From an uncultured Ruminococcus sp. (GTDB taxonomy: Bacteria; Bacillota; Clostridia; Oscillospirales; Ruminococcaceae): DNA of 64,000 bases. Numbering within the stretch: the first letter of the stretch is position 1; every line of letters starts with the position of its first letter. Below are positions 35,409 to 44,243 of the stretch, one piece after another. The position numbers and the translations under genes are program-made. The notes beneath the pieces are model-generated. The model was not told where the DNA came from. It saw nothing but the letters and a program-made list of their open reading frames with translations, and did not search any database. The stretch lies in contig CAJTWE010000002.1 in NCBI GenBank assembly GCA_910579955.1, positions 62,001-126,000 of the forward strand. The letters are read 5' to 3'.

Positions 35409-37775
35409 TTAATTTGTAATTTTTTGTATCTTTGCAAAGTTAGCCATAAGTTTTTTTGTACCCACCTTATCAAAGGCAATTTCCATAAGAGAATCATTAG
35501 CCATCTTTGTTATAGAAAGAACAGTTCCCTCTCCAAATATATTATGACGAATACGTTCACCTATTGAGAAATTTTTCTCACTGGGCATAAGCTTTCGTTT
35601 TTCACTTTTAGCAAGCTGTTTCTGCAAAGGCATAGAGCTAAGGTTCTCCACTTTATTGAGCCCAGATTCAGTACTTAATGCACTGCTTACCTGCTTATCA
35701 ATAAGTGAAAAATCTATTTCATTTAAAAAACGTGAGCAGGTATTGTTCATCGTTGAACCAAAAAGCATTCTTCTGTCAGCACTTGTCATATATAAACGCT
35801 TCCTTGCTCTTGTTATAGCAACATATGCAAGTCGTCTTTCTTCTTCCAATTCAGTGGGATCAACTGAATTGATAGAACGTACTCCCGGAAAAACTCCTTC
35901 TTCACATCCAACAATAAAAACATTATTAAATTCAAGTCCCTTTGCTGAATGCATTGTCATCATAAGAACTACATCCTGCTCAGGTTCATACTTATCTACA
36001 TCTGTAAAAAGTGCAATTTCTTCCAAAAATCCGTTTAAAGACGGCTCTTCTGCCTCTTTTGAATATGCTATCATAGAAGATTTAAGTTCCTCGATATTTT
36101 CAAGACGTGTTTCGCCGTCTTCACCCAATGATTTTAGATATTCAAGATAACCTGTTTTATCAAGAAGAAGATCAAGAAACTCATCAAATGGAAGTACATC
36201 GGCTTTATCTGTCAATGTATCTATTATAGAAGCAAATTTTTGTAAAGCAGGAACTCTTTTTTTCAAAACAGGAAAGCTGTCGGCATCACGCATTACCTTA
36301 ATAGGTGATATATTAAGATCTCTTGAAATATCATCTATAAGCTGAACTGTAGCATCACCAATGCCTCTTTTAGGCTCGTTAACTATACGGTGAAAGCGTA
36401 AAGAATCATTCTCGTTATTTATAACACTTAAATATGCCATAATGTCTTTAACTTCTTTTCGATCATAGAATCGTGTTCCACCGTATATCCTATAAGGTAT
36501 ACCGTTTCTTATAAACGTACGTTCCAATGCATTGGATTGAGCATTCATGCGATATAAAATTGCAAAATCACGATAATAACCACCATCACTCACACCATCA
36601 ACTATAGACTTAGCAACAAAAGCTGCTTCATCTGTTTCATCAAAAGCACGATACCAAGTGATCAAATCGCCTTCTCCCATTTGCGTCCAGAGATGCTTTT
36701 CTTTACGTCCAAGATTATTAGAAATAACGCCGTTAGCAGCATTTAAAATAGTCTGCGTTGAACGATAATTCTGCTCAAGTCTTATGACCTTACTCCCCGC
36801 AAATGTACTCTCAAAGCTCAGAATATTTTCAATAGTTGCTCCACGAAAACGATAAATACTCTGGTCATCATCACCTACTACACATAGATTATTATATCCG
36901 CCTGAAAGAAGTTCGATCAATCTAAATTGAGCATGATTAGTATCCTGATATTCATCTACAAGAATATATTTGAAACGATTTCTATAATATTCCAGTTCAT
37001 CTGGACACTGCTCAAAAAGATGAACTGTTATGTAGATCAAGTCGTCAAAATCCAGCGCATTTGAAGCTTTAAGACGTCTTTGATATTCCTCATACAAATT
37101 GGCTATAACCGATTTTCTATAATCTCTGCCTGCCTCGCTTTTCATATCTTCCGGAGAGATCATTCTATCCTTAGCAAAGCTTATTTCATTCAATACTGTT
37201 TTAGGATTAAATTTCTTTTCAGAAATATCCATATCCTTCATACAATTCTTCATAAGACGTTTGCTGTCATCAGAATCATATATAGTAAAATCATGATTAT
37301 ACCCAAGATTTCCAATACTTCTACGAAGAATTCTCACACAAGCGGAATGAAATGTGGAAGCGTTTACATCAGCAGCTTCTTCTTCCCCAAGCATATTGGC
37401 AAGACGAGCTTTCATTTCCCCTGCTGCCTTATTTGTAAATGTAATTGCAAGAATGTTCCACGGACGAATCGGATATACAGCAAGAATATTTCTAAGGCGA
37501 CTTATATCCTCATTGGCAGTACCATTTATATAAGATTTCAAATATTCTGCATCATCTGGAAAAATATTGCCACTGGCTTGATAATAAGCATTGCCAAAGT
37601 AAATCATTCCTGCAATTCTGTTTATAATAGCAGTTGTTTTTCCGCTTCCAGCACCTGCTAAAACAAGTACAGGTCCTTTTACGCTGAATACTGTTTCACG
37701 CTGCGGATTATTCAGCTTTTCAAAATAATGCTCAAGAGCTTTTCTTTTAAGTTGTATTACTTCATTTTCTGTCAT
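35409..37775 (-). CDS. pcrA: UvrD/PcrA-type DNA helicase
   Basis: SF1A 3'-5' helicase, 788 residues. Walker A GAGSGKTTAIINRI (about residues 39-54), motif Ia AITFTNKAAGEMKARL, motif II DEYQDTNHAQF, motif III GDDDQSIYRFRGA, motif IV LEQNYRST, motif V TMHSAKGLEFNNVFIVG, motif VI RRLAYVAITRARKRLYM, and a C-terminal SH3/tudor-like segment (GERIRHNIFGEGTVLSI) that binds RNA polymerase in PcrA. It acts in repair, replication restart and removal of stalled polymerase. Encoded in a minus-strand run with the ttcA-like gene (40-base gap). Confidence 0.95.
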   Translation of the reverse strand: MTENEVIQLKRKALEHYFEKLNNPQRETVFSVKGPVLVLAGAGSGKTTAIINRIAGMIYFGNAYYQASGNIFPDDAEYLKSYINGTANEDISRLRNILAVYPIRPWNILAITFTNKAAGEMKARLANMLGEEEAADVNASTFHSACVRILRRSIGNLGYNHDFTIYDSDDSKRLMKNCMKDMDISEKKFNPKTVLNEISFAKDRMISPEDMKSEAGRDYRKSVIANLYEEYQRRLKASNALDFDDLIYITVHLFEQCPDELEYYRNRFKYILVDEYQDTNHAQFRLIELLSGGYNNLCVVGDDDQSIYRFRGATIENILSFESTFAGSKVIRLEQNYRSTQTILNAANGVISNNLGRKEKHLWTQMGEGDLITWYRAFDETDEAAFVAKSIVDGVSDGGYYRDFAILYRMNAQSNALERTFIRNGIPYRIYGGTRFYDRKEVKDIMAYLSVINNENDSLRFHRIVNEPKRGIGDATVQLIDDISRDLNISPIKVMRDADSFPVLKKRVPALQKFASIIDTLTDKADVLPFDEFLDLLLDKTGYLEYLKSLGEDGETRLENIEELKSSMIAYSKEAEEPSLNGFLEEIALFTDVDKYEPEQDVVLMMTMHSAKGLEFNNVFIVGCEEGVFPGVRSINSVDPTELEEERRLAYVAITRARKRLYMTSADRRMLFGSTMNNTCSRFLNEIDFSLIDKQVSSALSTESGLNKVENLSSMPLQKQLAKSEKRKLMPSEKNFSIGERIRHNIFGEGTVLSITKMANDSLMEIAFDKVGTKKLMANFAKIQKITN

Positions 37776-37815
37776 TACTTTTACCTCTCACTTATTGCTT
37801 TTTGCGATACGTCAC

Positions 37816-38634
37816 TCAATCATCATAACCGTCGAGAAAATGATGACGCTCGTCATCCAAATGATATGAAATCAAACGTTTCAGATCAACATTCCACACA
37901 CTTCTGAAAATATGATGTTCTATATCAGGGTTTTTGACTTTAAGCGATTTTATAAGCTCCTTTATCTCCTGACGTTTAGTAATATCCTGCATATTATTAT
38001 CATTTGCTGTAGCGCTGCATGCACAGCGCAAAAATTTTAAGCCATTGCTTTCAGCCCAATCTATAATCGCAGATTCTCGAACATAATACAAAGGTCTTAT
38101 TACCTGTATTCCTTTATAATTATTACTGTGCAGCTTAGGCATCATAGTTTGTATTTGACCGCCATAAAGCATTCCCATAAGTATAGTTTCTATAACATCA
38201 TCAAAATGATGCCCCAGTGCAATTTTATTACATCCACGCTCTAAGGCAGCTTTGTATAAAGCGCCTCTTCTCAATCTGGAACAAAGAAAGCATGGGTTAC
38301 TTTGTTCGTGTTCTATGGATTTAAATATCTTCGTATCAAATATGTCGAGCGATAATCCAAGAGAATTTGCATTATCAAGTATCATTTTAACATTTTCAGG
38401 TTTATATCCTGGATTCATACAAAGATATATAATCGAAAAAGATATACCACTTATCTTGCTATATTCTTCAATGCACTTTGCAAGTATCATTGAATCTTTA
38501 CCGCCTGAAATACATACTGCTATTTTATCATCTGGCTTTATCATATCAAATTCTCTTACGCCCTTTGTAAAACGATTCCAGATAGATTTACGATATGTTG
38601 TCATTATGCTATCTATTGCAGTATCCCTGCTCAT
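37816..38634 (-). CDS. TtcA-like tRNA thiolation ATPase
   Basis: 272-residue PP-loop ATPase of the TtcA/TtuA type, which adenylates tRNA bases for thiolation. PP-loop CISGGKDSMILAK (about residues 40-52), Cys pair CFLC (in NPCFLCSRLRRGALYKAA), GHHFDDVIETILMG, and a further Cys motif RCACSATAND. The three cysteines are those expected to hold a [4Fe-4S] cluster. The exact base modified (2-thiocytidine-32 in the E. coli enzyme) cannot be read from the sequence. It lies 40 bases upstream of pcrA. Confidence 0.85.
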   Translation of the reverse strand: MSRDTAIDSIMTTYRKSIWNRFTKGVREFDMIKPDDKIAVCISGGKDSMILAKCIEEYSKISGISFSIIYLCMNPGYKPENVKMILDNANSLGLSLDIFDTKIFKSIEHEQSNPCFLCSRLRRGALYKAALERGCNKIALGHHFDDVIETILMGMLYGGQIQTMMPKLHSNNYKGIQVIRPLYYVRESAIIDWAESNGLKFLRCACSATANDNNMQDITKRQEIKELIKSLKVKNPDIEHHIFRSVWNVDLKRLISYHLDDERHHFLDGYDD

Positions 38635-38716
38635 AAGATATACCTCACATTCAGATTATAATCAAAACCATAAAACAAAGCTTTACTTTTTATATCTACA
38701 AATATATAATTTATTG

Positions 38717-39424
38717 TTATTCTATTATTTTAGCATCAAGCTGTATCTTATCTCTCAATGCATCCATTCTAGAATCAAGCTCTGCACTTAATTCCGCACA
38801 TAAAAAAAGCTCCTTTGCCACATCATCAGTAAATTCAATATTCTTTTTATACCTGAGTTGATGTTCAAGAGTGGCCCAAAAATCCATCGCAATAGTTCTA
38901 AGCTGTATTTCTACTTTCATTATACGCTTTTCATGTGCAAGAAAAATTGGTACAGTCACAATAAGATGCAAGCTGCGATATCCATTAGATTTAGGATTTT
39001 TTATGTAGTCCTTTTTAGCAATCAAATTAATATCATCCTGCTTTACAAATGCATCAGCAAGCATATAGACATCGTCAGGAAAAGAACATACTACACGTAT
39101 TCCTGCAACGTCATTAAGATTATTTTCTATAGAATCCAGTGTAAACGGATGTCCGTTCTTTTCAAGCTTTTCTTTCATGCTGGAAATCTTTTTCAAACGA
39201 CTTTTTATGTTACTTATGGGATTTCGATCATATTGAAGTGAGAATTCCTCGTTGAGCACATTAAATTTTGTAGATATTTCCATAATTGCACAACGATAAT
39301 ATGCCATAAGTTTCTGATAATTATGAAACAATGAATCACGACTTCGATCTGATTCACTTCTAAAAAAATCATCTATATCTTCAACACTTATTGAATTGTA
39401 TTTATTTTTATTATCATTTATCAT
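38717..39424 (-). CDS. Second small alarmone synthetase
   Basis: 235 residues with the chosen start (MINDNKNKYN); the frame extends upstream, but AAGGAG precedes this ATG and the promoter lies at 39447-39475. It is a RelA/SpoT synthetase domain only: NPISNIKSRLKKISSMKEKL, NNLNDVAGIRVVCSFPDDVYML, DYIKNPKSNGYRSLHLIV, and VEIQLRTIAMDFWATLEHQLRYKK. It clearly parallels the 31469 protein but is distinct in sequence, so the two are old paralogues or different SAS classes. An N-terminal helical extension holds the acidic/serine stretch FFRSESDRSRDSL. Confidence 0.9.
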   Translation of the reverse strand: MINDNKNKYNSISVEDIDDFFRSESDRSRDSLFHNYQKLMAYYRCAIMEISTKFNVLNEEFSLQYDRNPISNIKSRLKKISSMKEKLEKNGHPFTLDSIENNLNDVAGIRVVCSFPDDVYMLADAFVKQDDINLIAKKDYIKNPKSNGYRSLHLIVTVPIFLAHEKRIMKVEIQLRTIAMDFWATLEHQLRYKKNIEFTDDVAKELFLCAELSAELDSRMDALRDKIQLDAKIIE

Positions 39425-39446
39425 TTTTAACCAGCTCCTTATTTGT

Positions 39447-39475
39447 ATTATACAACATATTCTAAGTATTTGCAA
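39447..39475 (-). promoter_or_regulatory. Promoter of the second alarmone synthetase gene
   Basis: On the minus strand TTGCAA (39470-39475), a 17-base spacer and TATAAT (39447-39452), 23 bases before the start. The boxes and spacing are identical to those of the 31469 synthetase promoter (TTGCAA, 17, TATAAT). Confidence 0.75.
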
Positions 39476-39493
39476 CAGCTTCTTACAAAAATA

Positions 39494-39529
39494 AAAAAAC
39501 TATATTTTTGACGTGCAAAATAGTTTTTT
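39494..39529 (+). repeat. Hairpin with T-run in the nifJ leader
   Basis: AAAAAACTAT and ATAGTTTTTT (39494-39503, 39520-39529), with an inner TTTTG-ACGTG-CAAAA palindrome. A TTGACG that could be a -35 box (39508-39513) lies inside. It resembles an intrinsic terminator but stands between divergent genes, upstream of nifJ, so it may be an attenuator or an operator. Confidence 0.55.
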
Positions 39530-39584
39530 CTGTACATAATATTATCATACTCAATAATCATCAAATCAGAAAAGAGGTAGCCTT

Positions 39585-42500
39585 ATGAAAAGAAGCAAAA
39601 AAACAATGGACGGTAATCAAGCGGCCGCTCATGTTGCATATGCATATACTGAAGCAGCAGCAATATATCCTATAACTCCATCTTCTGGAATGGCAGAATA
39701 TGTCGATGAATGGTCAGCAGCAGGAAAAGAAAATATTTTTGGTCAGACGGTAAAAATAGTTGAAATGCAATCAGAAGCAGGTGCAGCAGGAGCTGTACAC
39801 GGGTCATTGATAGCAGGAGCTTTAACATCTACTTTTACAGCTTCTCAAGGATTGCTTCTTATGCTGCCAAATATCTATCGTATAGCAGGCGAAATGCTCC
39901 CTGGAGTTTTTCATGTTGCTGCAAGAACTATTGCAACCCATGCCCTCTCTATATTTGGAGATCATTCTGATATTTACGCCTGTCGTCAAACAGGAGCGTC
40001 TATGCTTTGTTCGTGCAGCGTACAAGAGACAATGGATCTTGCTCCTGTAGCACATATCTCAGCCTTAAAAGGAAGATTGCCTGTAATTCACTTTTTTGAC
40101 GGATTTCGTACTTCTCATGAAATGCAAAAAATCAATGTCTGGGACTACGACGAGCTTCATGATTTTATGGATATTGAATCATTAAGAAAGTTTCGCAGTG
40201 ATTCACTAAATCCTATGCATGCAAAAATTATGGGTTCTGCCCAAAATCCTGATATTTACTTTCAAAACAGAGAAGCATCTAATATTTGTTATCAAAATTT
40301 CGCCAATATTGTACGTGATTCCATGAATAAGATAAACGTTTCCATAGGCACAGATTATGATTTGTTCAACTACTATGGCTCAAGCAATGCTGAACATATA
40401 ATTGTTGCAATGGGTTCTGTTTGTGAAACAGCACATGAGACAATAGCTTATCTTAATAAAAGAGGCGAAAGATTTGGTCTTATTAAAGTAAGATTATACA
40501 GACCTTTCTGCGTTGAATGTTTTATTGAAAAAATTCCTGAATCTGTAAAACAGATAACGGTTCTTGATCGTACAAAAGAACCCGGAGCTGTGGGAGAGCC
40601 ACTCTATCTGGACATTACTGCCGCACTTCAAGGGACTAAATTTGCAAATGTACCAATATATTCAGGCAGATATGGCTTAAGCTCAAAGGATACAACACCA
40701 TCTCAGATAGCAGCAGTTCTATACAATAATAAAAAGAAAAAATTCACCATAGGAATTTACGATGACGTGACAAACCTCTCTCTAATTGATACGTACAACA
40801 TCGAGCCTTTAAATAGCGATATTTTTCAGTGTAAATTCTGGGGGCTCGGCGGCGACGGAACAGTCAGTGCAAATAAATCGTCTGTAAAAATTATTGGCGA
40901 TAATACCGATATGCAAGTACAGGCATATTTTGAATATGATTCAAAAAAATCACGTGGACTTACTATTTCTCATCTTAGATTTGGAAAAAGTTCGATCCAT
41001 GCTCCTTATCTTGTAAAAAAAGCCGATTTTGCAGCATGCCATAATCCTGTATATATGCATAAATTCAGGATTGTTGAAGAAATAAAAGACGAGGGTATAT
41101 TTCTTCTTAACTGTGCTTTTAAAGAAGATGAACTAAGTGAATTTCTACCCGGAACAGTTAAGAAATATATTGCAGAGCATAATATAAGATTTTTTGTAAT
41201 AGATGCGCTCGCTATAGGCAAAAAAGTAGGACTTAACAGTAAGATAAGTACTATTTTACAAGCTGCGTTTTTTAAGCTAACAGGAATGCTGCCAAAACAT
41301 GAAGCTAAAAAGCTTATGAAAGAAGCTGCTAAAAAAGCGTACGGCAAAAAAGGCGACAAAATCGTTGAAATGAATTACAAAGCAATTGATATGGGAATGG
41401 ATTTGGTAAAAGAAATACGTGTTCCCGAATCGTGGAAAAATGCCGAAGTCATTCCGCTTAATGAAAAACTTTTGCCGGACAAACCAGATATTATCCGTTT
41501 TGTTGAGAACATTCAAAAGCCAGTAACAATGCAACGTGGAAACGAGCTGCCTGTATCTGCGTTTTTACCCTATGCAAACGGAAGTCTTCCAATGGGAACA
41601 ACTGCCCATGAAAGAAGAAATACTGCTGTAGAAATCCCAGTATGGATTCCGGAAAACTGCATTCAGTGCTGCCTTTGTTCATATGTTTGTCCTCATGCAG
41701 TAATAAGACCTGCTATTATGACAGAGCAGGAACGTATTTCCGCACCAGATAAAATGCAGCATATTCCAATGCTTGGCATTAAAAGTAATGAATTATATAG
41801 TTTTTCAATTGTTATTTCTGAAACTGACTGTACCGGATGTGGTTCTTGTGCAGGAGTATGTCCAGGTAAAAAAGGTAACAAAGCGCTTGAAATGATTCCG
41901 GCTTCTCAAAAAGCAGAACATCAAATATATTTTGATTATGGAAAATCACTAACTGAAAAGCCAGAAATCAAAGAAAAATTCAAGTCAAATACTATTAAAG
42001 GAAGTCAGCTGCGCAGACCTCTTCTTGAATTCAGTGGGGCATGTGCAGGATGCGGAGAAACACCTTACGCCAAACTCGCAACTCAACTTTTTGGGGAAAG
42101 AATGTATATTGCTAATGCAACTGGATGTTCCTCCATCTGGGCAAACTCCTCCCCGTCTACTGCGTACAGTCTCATGCCTGACGGAAAAGGCCCTGCGTGG
42201 TCTAACTCATTGTTTGAGGATGGGGCAGAATTTGGTTTGGGTATGTCCATTGCACATTATACTATTAGAACACGCATGAAAATTATTATAGAAAAGCTGA
42301 TTTCAGAAAAAAAGCTTTCTCAAAAAGCAAAAGATGCCGCTATGTTATGGCTGGAAACTTATGATAACGGAGATGAAAATTTACTTGCAAGTGAGAATTT
42401 CGTAAAAGAATTAAAAGACATGCAAAGCGACGATGCTTCATATGAAGTAGAGGAAATCATAAATAATAAAGAATACCTTTCAAAAAAATCTTTCTGGATA

Positions 42501-43148
42501 TTCGGCGGTGATGGATTTGCCTATGATATTGGATTCGGAGGATTGGACCATGTACTTGCCGGAGGGTACGATATAAATATTCTTGTATTCGATACGGAGG
42601 TATATTCTAATACAGGTGGACAGGCATCAAAGGCTACTCCGGAAGGTGCAGATGCAAAATTTGCATCAGGCGGCAAAAAAACTGCTAAGAAAAATCTTGC
42701 AGCTATGATGATGACTTATAAAAATGTATACGTTGCACAGGTAGCAATGGGGGCTGATTATAATCAAACTATAAAAGCGATGACAGAAGCAGAACGTTAT
42801 AATGGACCTTCACTTATTGTAGCGTATTCGCCATGTATAAGTCATGGTATTAAGGCAGGACTTGGAAGCTCACAGCACGAACAAGCAAAGGCTGTGAAAT
42901 CAGGATACTGGCAGCTTTTTAGATTTGATCCGAATCTTTTAAACCAGGGCAAAAATCCAATAATTCTTGACAGTAGTAAACCAACTATTGATTTTAAAGA
43001 ATTTTTATCGGGAGAACTTAGATTTCAATCACTTATAAAAGACAATCCTGAAAATGCATCAGAGCTTTTAGATAAGTTAAAATCAAATGCATCCAGCAGA
43101 TACAAATGGATTGAAATTCTTAGTAATGGGCACAATCAAGAACTTTGA
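39585..43148 (+). CDS. nifJ: Pyruvate:ferredoxin (flavodoxin) oxidoreductase
   Basis: Single-chain PFOR of 1187 residues that oxidises pyruvate to acetyl-CoA and CO2 and reduces ferredoxin or flavodoxin. Domain I starts MDGNQAAAHVAYAYTEAAAIYPITPSS (shown in part), followed by domains II-IV, then a 2[4Fe-4S] ferredoxin domain with CIQCCLCSYVCPH near 690 and CTGCGSCAGVCPG near 748. The thiamine-diphosphate domain has the proximal-cluster ACAGCGETPYAKL near 820 and GGDGFAYDIGFGG. It is the anaerobic exit from glycolysis, matching pyk and oxaloacetate decarboxylase in this window as pyruvate sources. It begins behind AGAGGTAG and ends at a shared terminator. Confidence 0.97.
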   Translation: MKRSKKTMDGNQAAAHVAYAYTEAAAIYPITPSSGMAEYVDEWSAAGKENIFGQTVKIVEMQSEAGAAGAVHGSLIAGALTSTFTASQGLLLMLPNIYRIAGEMLPGVFHVAARTIATHALSIFGDHSDIYACRQTGASMLCSCSVQETMDLAPVAHISALKGRLPVIHFFDGFRTSHEMQKINVWDYDELHDFMDIESLRKFRSDSLNPMHAKIMGSAQNPDIYFQNREASNICYQNFANIVRDSMNKINVSIGTDYDLFNYYGSSNAEHIIVAMGSVCETAHETIAYLNKRGERFGLIKVRLYRPFCVECFIEKIPESVKQITVLDRTKEPGAVGEPLYLDITAALQGTKFANVPIYSGRYGLSSKDTTPSQIAAVLYNNKKKKFTIGIYDDVTNLSLIDTYNIEPLNSDIFQCKFWGLGGDGTVSANKSSVKIIGDNTDMQVQAYFEYDSKKSRGLTISHLRFGKSSIHAPYLVKKADFAACHNPVYMHKFRIVEEIKDEGIFLLNCAFKEDELSEFLPGTVKKYIAEHNIRFFVIDALAIGKKVGLNSKISTILQAAFFKLTGMLPKHEAKKLMKEAAKKAYGKKGDKIVEMNYKAIDMGMDLVKEIRVPESWKNAEVIPLNEKLLPDKPDIIRFVENIQKPVTMQRGNELPVSAFLPYANGSLPMGTTAHERRNTAVEIPVWIPENCIQCCLCSYVCPHAVIRPAIMTEQERISAPDKMQHIPMLGIKSNELYSFSIVISETDCTGCGSCAGVCPGKKGNKALEMIPASQKAEHQIYFDYGKSLTEKPEIKEKFKSNTIKGSQLRRPLLEFSGACAGCGETPYAKLATQLFGERMYIANATGCSSIWANSSPSTAYSLMPDGKGPAWSNSLFEDGAEFGLGMSIAHYTIRTRMKIIIEKLISEKKLSQKAKDAAMLWLETYDNGDENLLASENFVKELKDMQSDDASYEVEEIINNKEYLSKKSFWIFGGDGFAYDIGFGGLDHVLAGGYDINILVFDTEVYSNTGGQASKATPEGADAKFASGGKKTAKKNLAAMMMTYKNVYVAQVAMGADYNQTIKAMTEAERYNGPSLIVAYSPCISHGIKAGLGSSQHEQAKAVKSGYWQLFRFDPNLLNQGKNPIILDSSKPTIDFKEFLSGELRFQSLIKDNPENASELLDKLKSNASSRYKWIEILSNGHNQEL

Positions 43149-43171
43149 TAGATACTTTTATATAAACGAAA

Positions 43172-43210
43172 AGAGGAGCATATCATATATTGAAATGCTC
43201 CTCTATTTTT
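43172..43210. terminator. Bidirectional terminator between nifJ and the Spo0A-like gene
   Basis: AGAGGAGCAT and ATGCTCCTCT arms (43172-43181, 43195-43204) followed by ATTTTTA. Confidence 0.82.
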
Positions 43211-43225
43211 ATGTATTTATTATGA

Positions 43226-43909
43226 TTATAGTCCCCATGTGCGAATCGTATCCGCTGCGTATATTATGAGCTCGGTATTGCTTGGCTTAGCTACAGGATA
43301 ATTAAATTTCTGACTCATCTGTTTCGGAGATCTTTCATATGCAAGCTCAATCGAATTTCTCATTGCACGCTCAACACTTGCACTTTGTACACTATATTTC
43401 TTTGCTACAACATTATATATTTCATATGTAGAACCGTCCATGATTTCCGGTTTCAACGAAGCACACACTATTCCAGTACGAAGATACTTATAACCCTTAA
43501 GATTAGTCTGTATTCCTATATCTCTGAGAAACCTTGAAGCAGCTCTTTCTGCTTTTACTTTTTCGCCACCACATTCAGTATGAAATTTTATCAAACTGCA
43601 TATACTATCTACTCCTATTTTATTTGATACATATAAAAGATTATCATAATACAAGAGTGTATCTACAATATTCTCATCACTCGTCAGAATGATTGTTTGA
43701 ACACAGCTTTCAGCGTATTTTTCAGCATCATCACTAACAATAATACGGTATTTTTCCAAAAACATTTCTTTGTCAAACATCTTCGTTTCTTCATTGCTCA
43801 CAACAGCATAAATACCCATTCTCTGAAGCGCTGATGCTATTTTGATAGCAAAGCCTTTGTCTTCCATGTTGATTAAAATTTTTGTCTGCAAATTAATCAT
43901 TGTCTCCAC
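43226..43909 (-). CDS. Spo0A-type regulator with aberrant receiver domain
   Basis: 227 residues. The C-terminal half (about 122-227) matches the Spo0A effector domain: FLRDIGIQTNLKGYKYLR, then IMDGSTYEIYNVVAKKYSV, SASVERAMRNSIELAYER with the recognition helix, and NYPVAKPSNTELIIYAADTI. The N-terminal part (about 8-110) is receiver-like in length and hydrophobic pattern (KILINMEDKGFAIKIASALQ, YRIIVSDDAEKYAE, QTIILTSDEN). It lacks the usual acidic pair and Lys in their normal setting, and it is about 40 residues shorter than typical Spo0A overall. Whether Asp60 or Asp61 can be phosphorylated is unclear. Three TGNCGAA boxes upstream suggest autoregulation. It may be the organism's Spo0A or a paralogue. 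Confidence 0.82.
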   Translation of the reverse strand: METMINLQTKILINMEDKGFAIKIASALQRMGIYAVVSNEETKMFDKEMFLEKYRIIVSDDAEKYAESCVQTIILTSDENIVDTLLYYDNLLYVSNKIGVDSICSLIKFHTECGGEKVKAERAASRFLRDIGIQTNLKGYKYLRTGIVCASLKPEIMDGSTYEIYNVVAKKYSVQSASVERAMRNSIELAYERSPKQMSQKFNYPVAKPSNTELIIYAADTIRTWGL

Positions 43910-43958
43910 TTCCTATAAATAATATATTTTAATAATTTAATGACGTAGGCGGCAATTT

Positions 43959-43965
43959 TGTCGAA
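43959..43965 (+). promoter_or_regulatory. 0A-box-like site 1
   Basis: TGTCGAA in the context ATTTTGTCGAACC, matching the Spo0A consensus TGNCGAA. It lies between the probable promoter and the start of the Spo0A-like gene, so a bound protein would act as a roadblock. Confidence 0.6.
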
Positions 43966-43980
43966 CCATGTCATAAGACT

Positions 43981-44008
43981 ATTATACTTAATTTTACAGA
44001 ATATGTAA
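43981..44008 (-). promoter_or_regulatory. Probable promoter of the Spo0A-like gene
   Basis: On the minus strand TTACAT (44003-44008), a 16-base spacer and TATAAT (43981-43986). 0A-like box 2 lies 12 bases upstream of its -35 element. Confidence 0.5.
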
Positions 44009-44019
44009 ATGACCAATTT

Positions 44020-44026
44020 TGTCGAA
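44020..44026 (+). promoter_or_regulatory. 0A-box-like site 2
   Basis: TGTCGAA in AATTTTGTCGAAAATTGACG, the best match of the three to the classic TTTGTCRAA-type 0A box. It is placed just upstream of the probable -35 box of the Spo0A-like gene, a position suited to activation. Confidence 0.65.
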
Positions 44027-44076
44027 AATTGACGTTATTGTTTTTTAGACGATTTATTTTTAGCTGATTTATAAGT

Positions 44077-44083
44077 TGACGAA
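44077..44083 (+). promoter_or_regulatory. 0A-box-like site 3
   Basis: TGACGAA, same strand as sites 1 and 2 and about 57 bases from site 2 (sites 1 and 2 are 61 apart). Confidence 0.5.
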
Positions 44084-44157
44084 TCATTCACAATAACAAT
44101 ATTCATGTGAAAAATTGATAAAATTTTCCATATGCTATTTCCTTGCATTAGATTTTG

Positions 44158-44166
44158 TGATATAAT
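44158..44166 (+). promoter_or_regulatory. Extended -10 promoter of the 44244 operon
   Basis: TGATATAAT, an extended -10 element (TGN-TATAAT) without a clear -35 box, about 75 bases before the zinc-ribbon gene. Confidence 0.5.
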
Positions 44167-44199
44167 GGTTATTATATCATCCTTGATACCACCCTTGAA

Positions 44200-44223
44200 T
44201 AATGCAAAAAAATATTTGCATTA
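44200..44223 (+). repeat. 9-bp inverted repeat before the 44244 ribosome site
   Basis: TAATGCAAA and TTTGCATTA (44200-44208, 44215-44223) with a 6-base loop, ending about 7 bases before AAAAGGAG of the zinc-ribbon gene. Confidence 0.5.
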
Positions 44224-44243
44224 ATATTTAAAAGGAGAAAAAT

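Noticed and set aside
37080..37661. 193-codon plus-strand open frame
   Set aside because: It lies antisense inside pcrA, whose helicase motifs are all intact; the translation is unlike any protein.
44143..44166. TTGCAT and TATAAT as a normal promoter for the 44244 operon
   Set aside because: The spacer is only 12 bases; the TGATATAAT extended -10 is the better reading.
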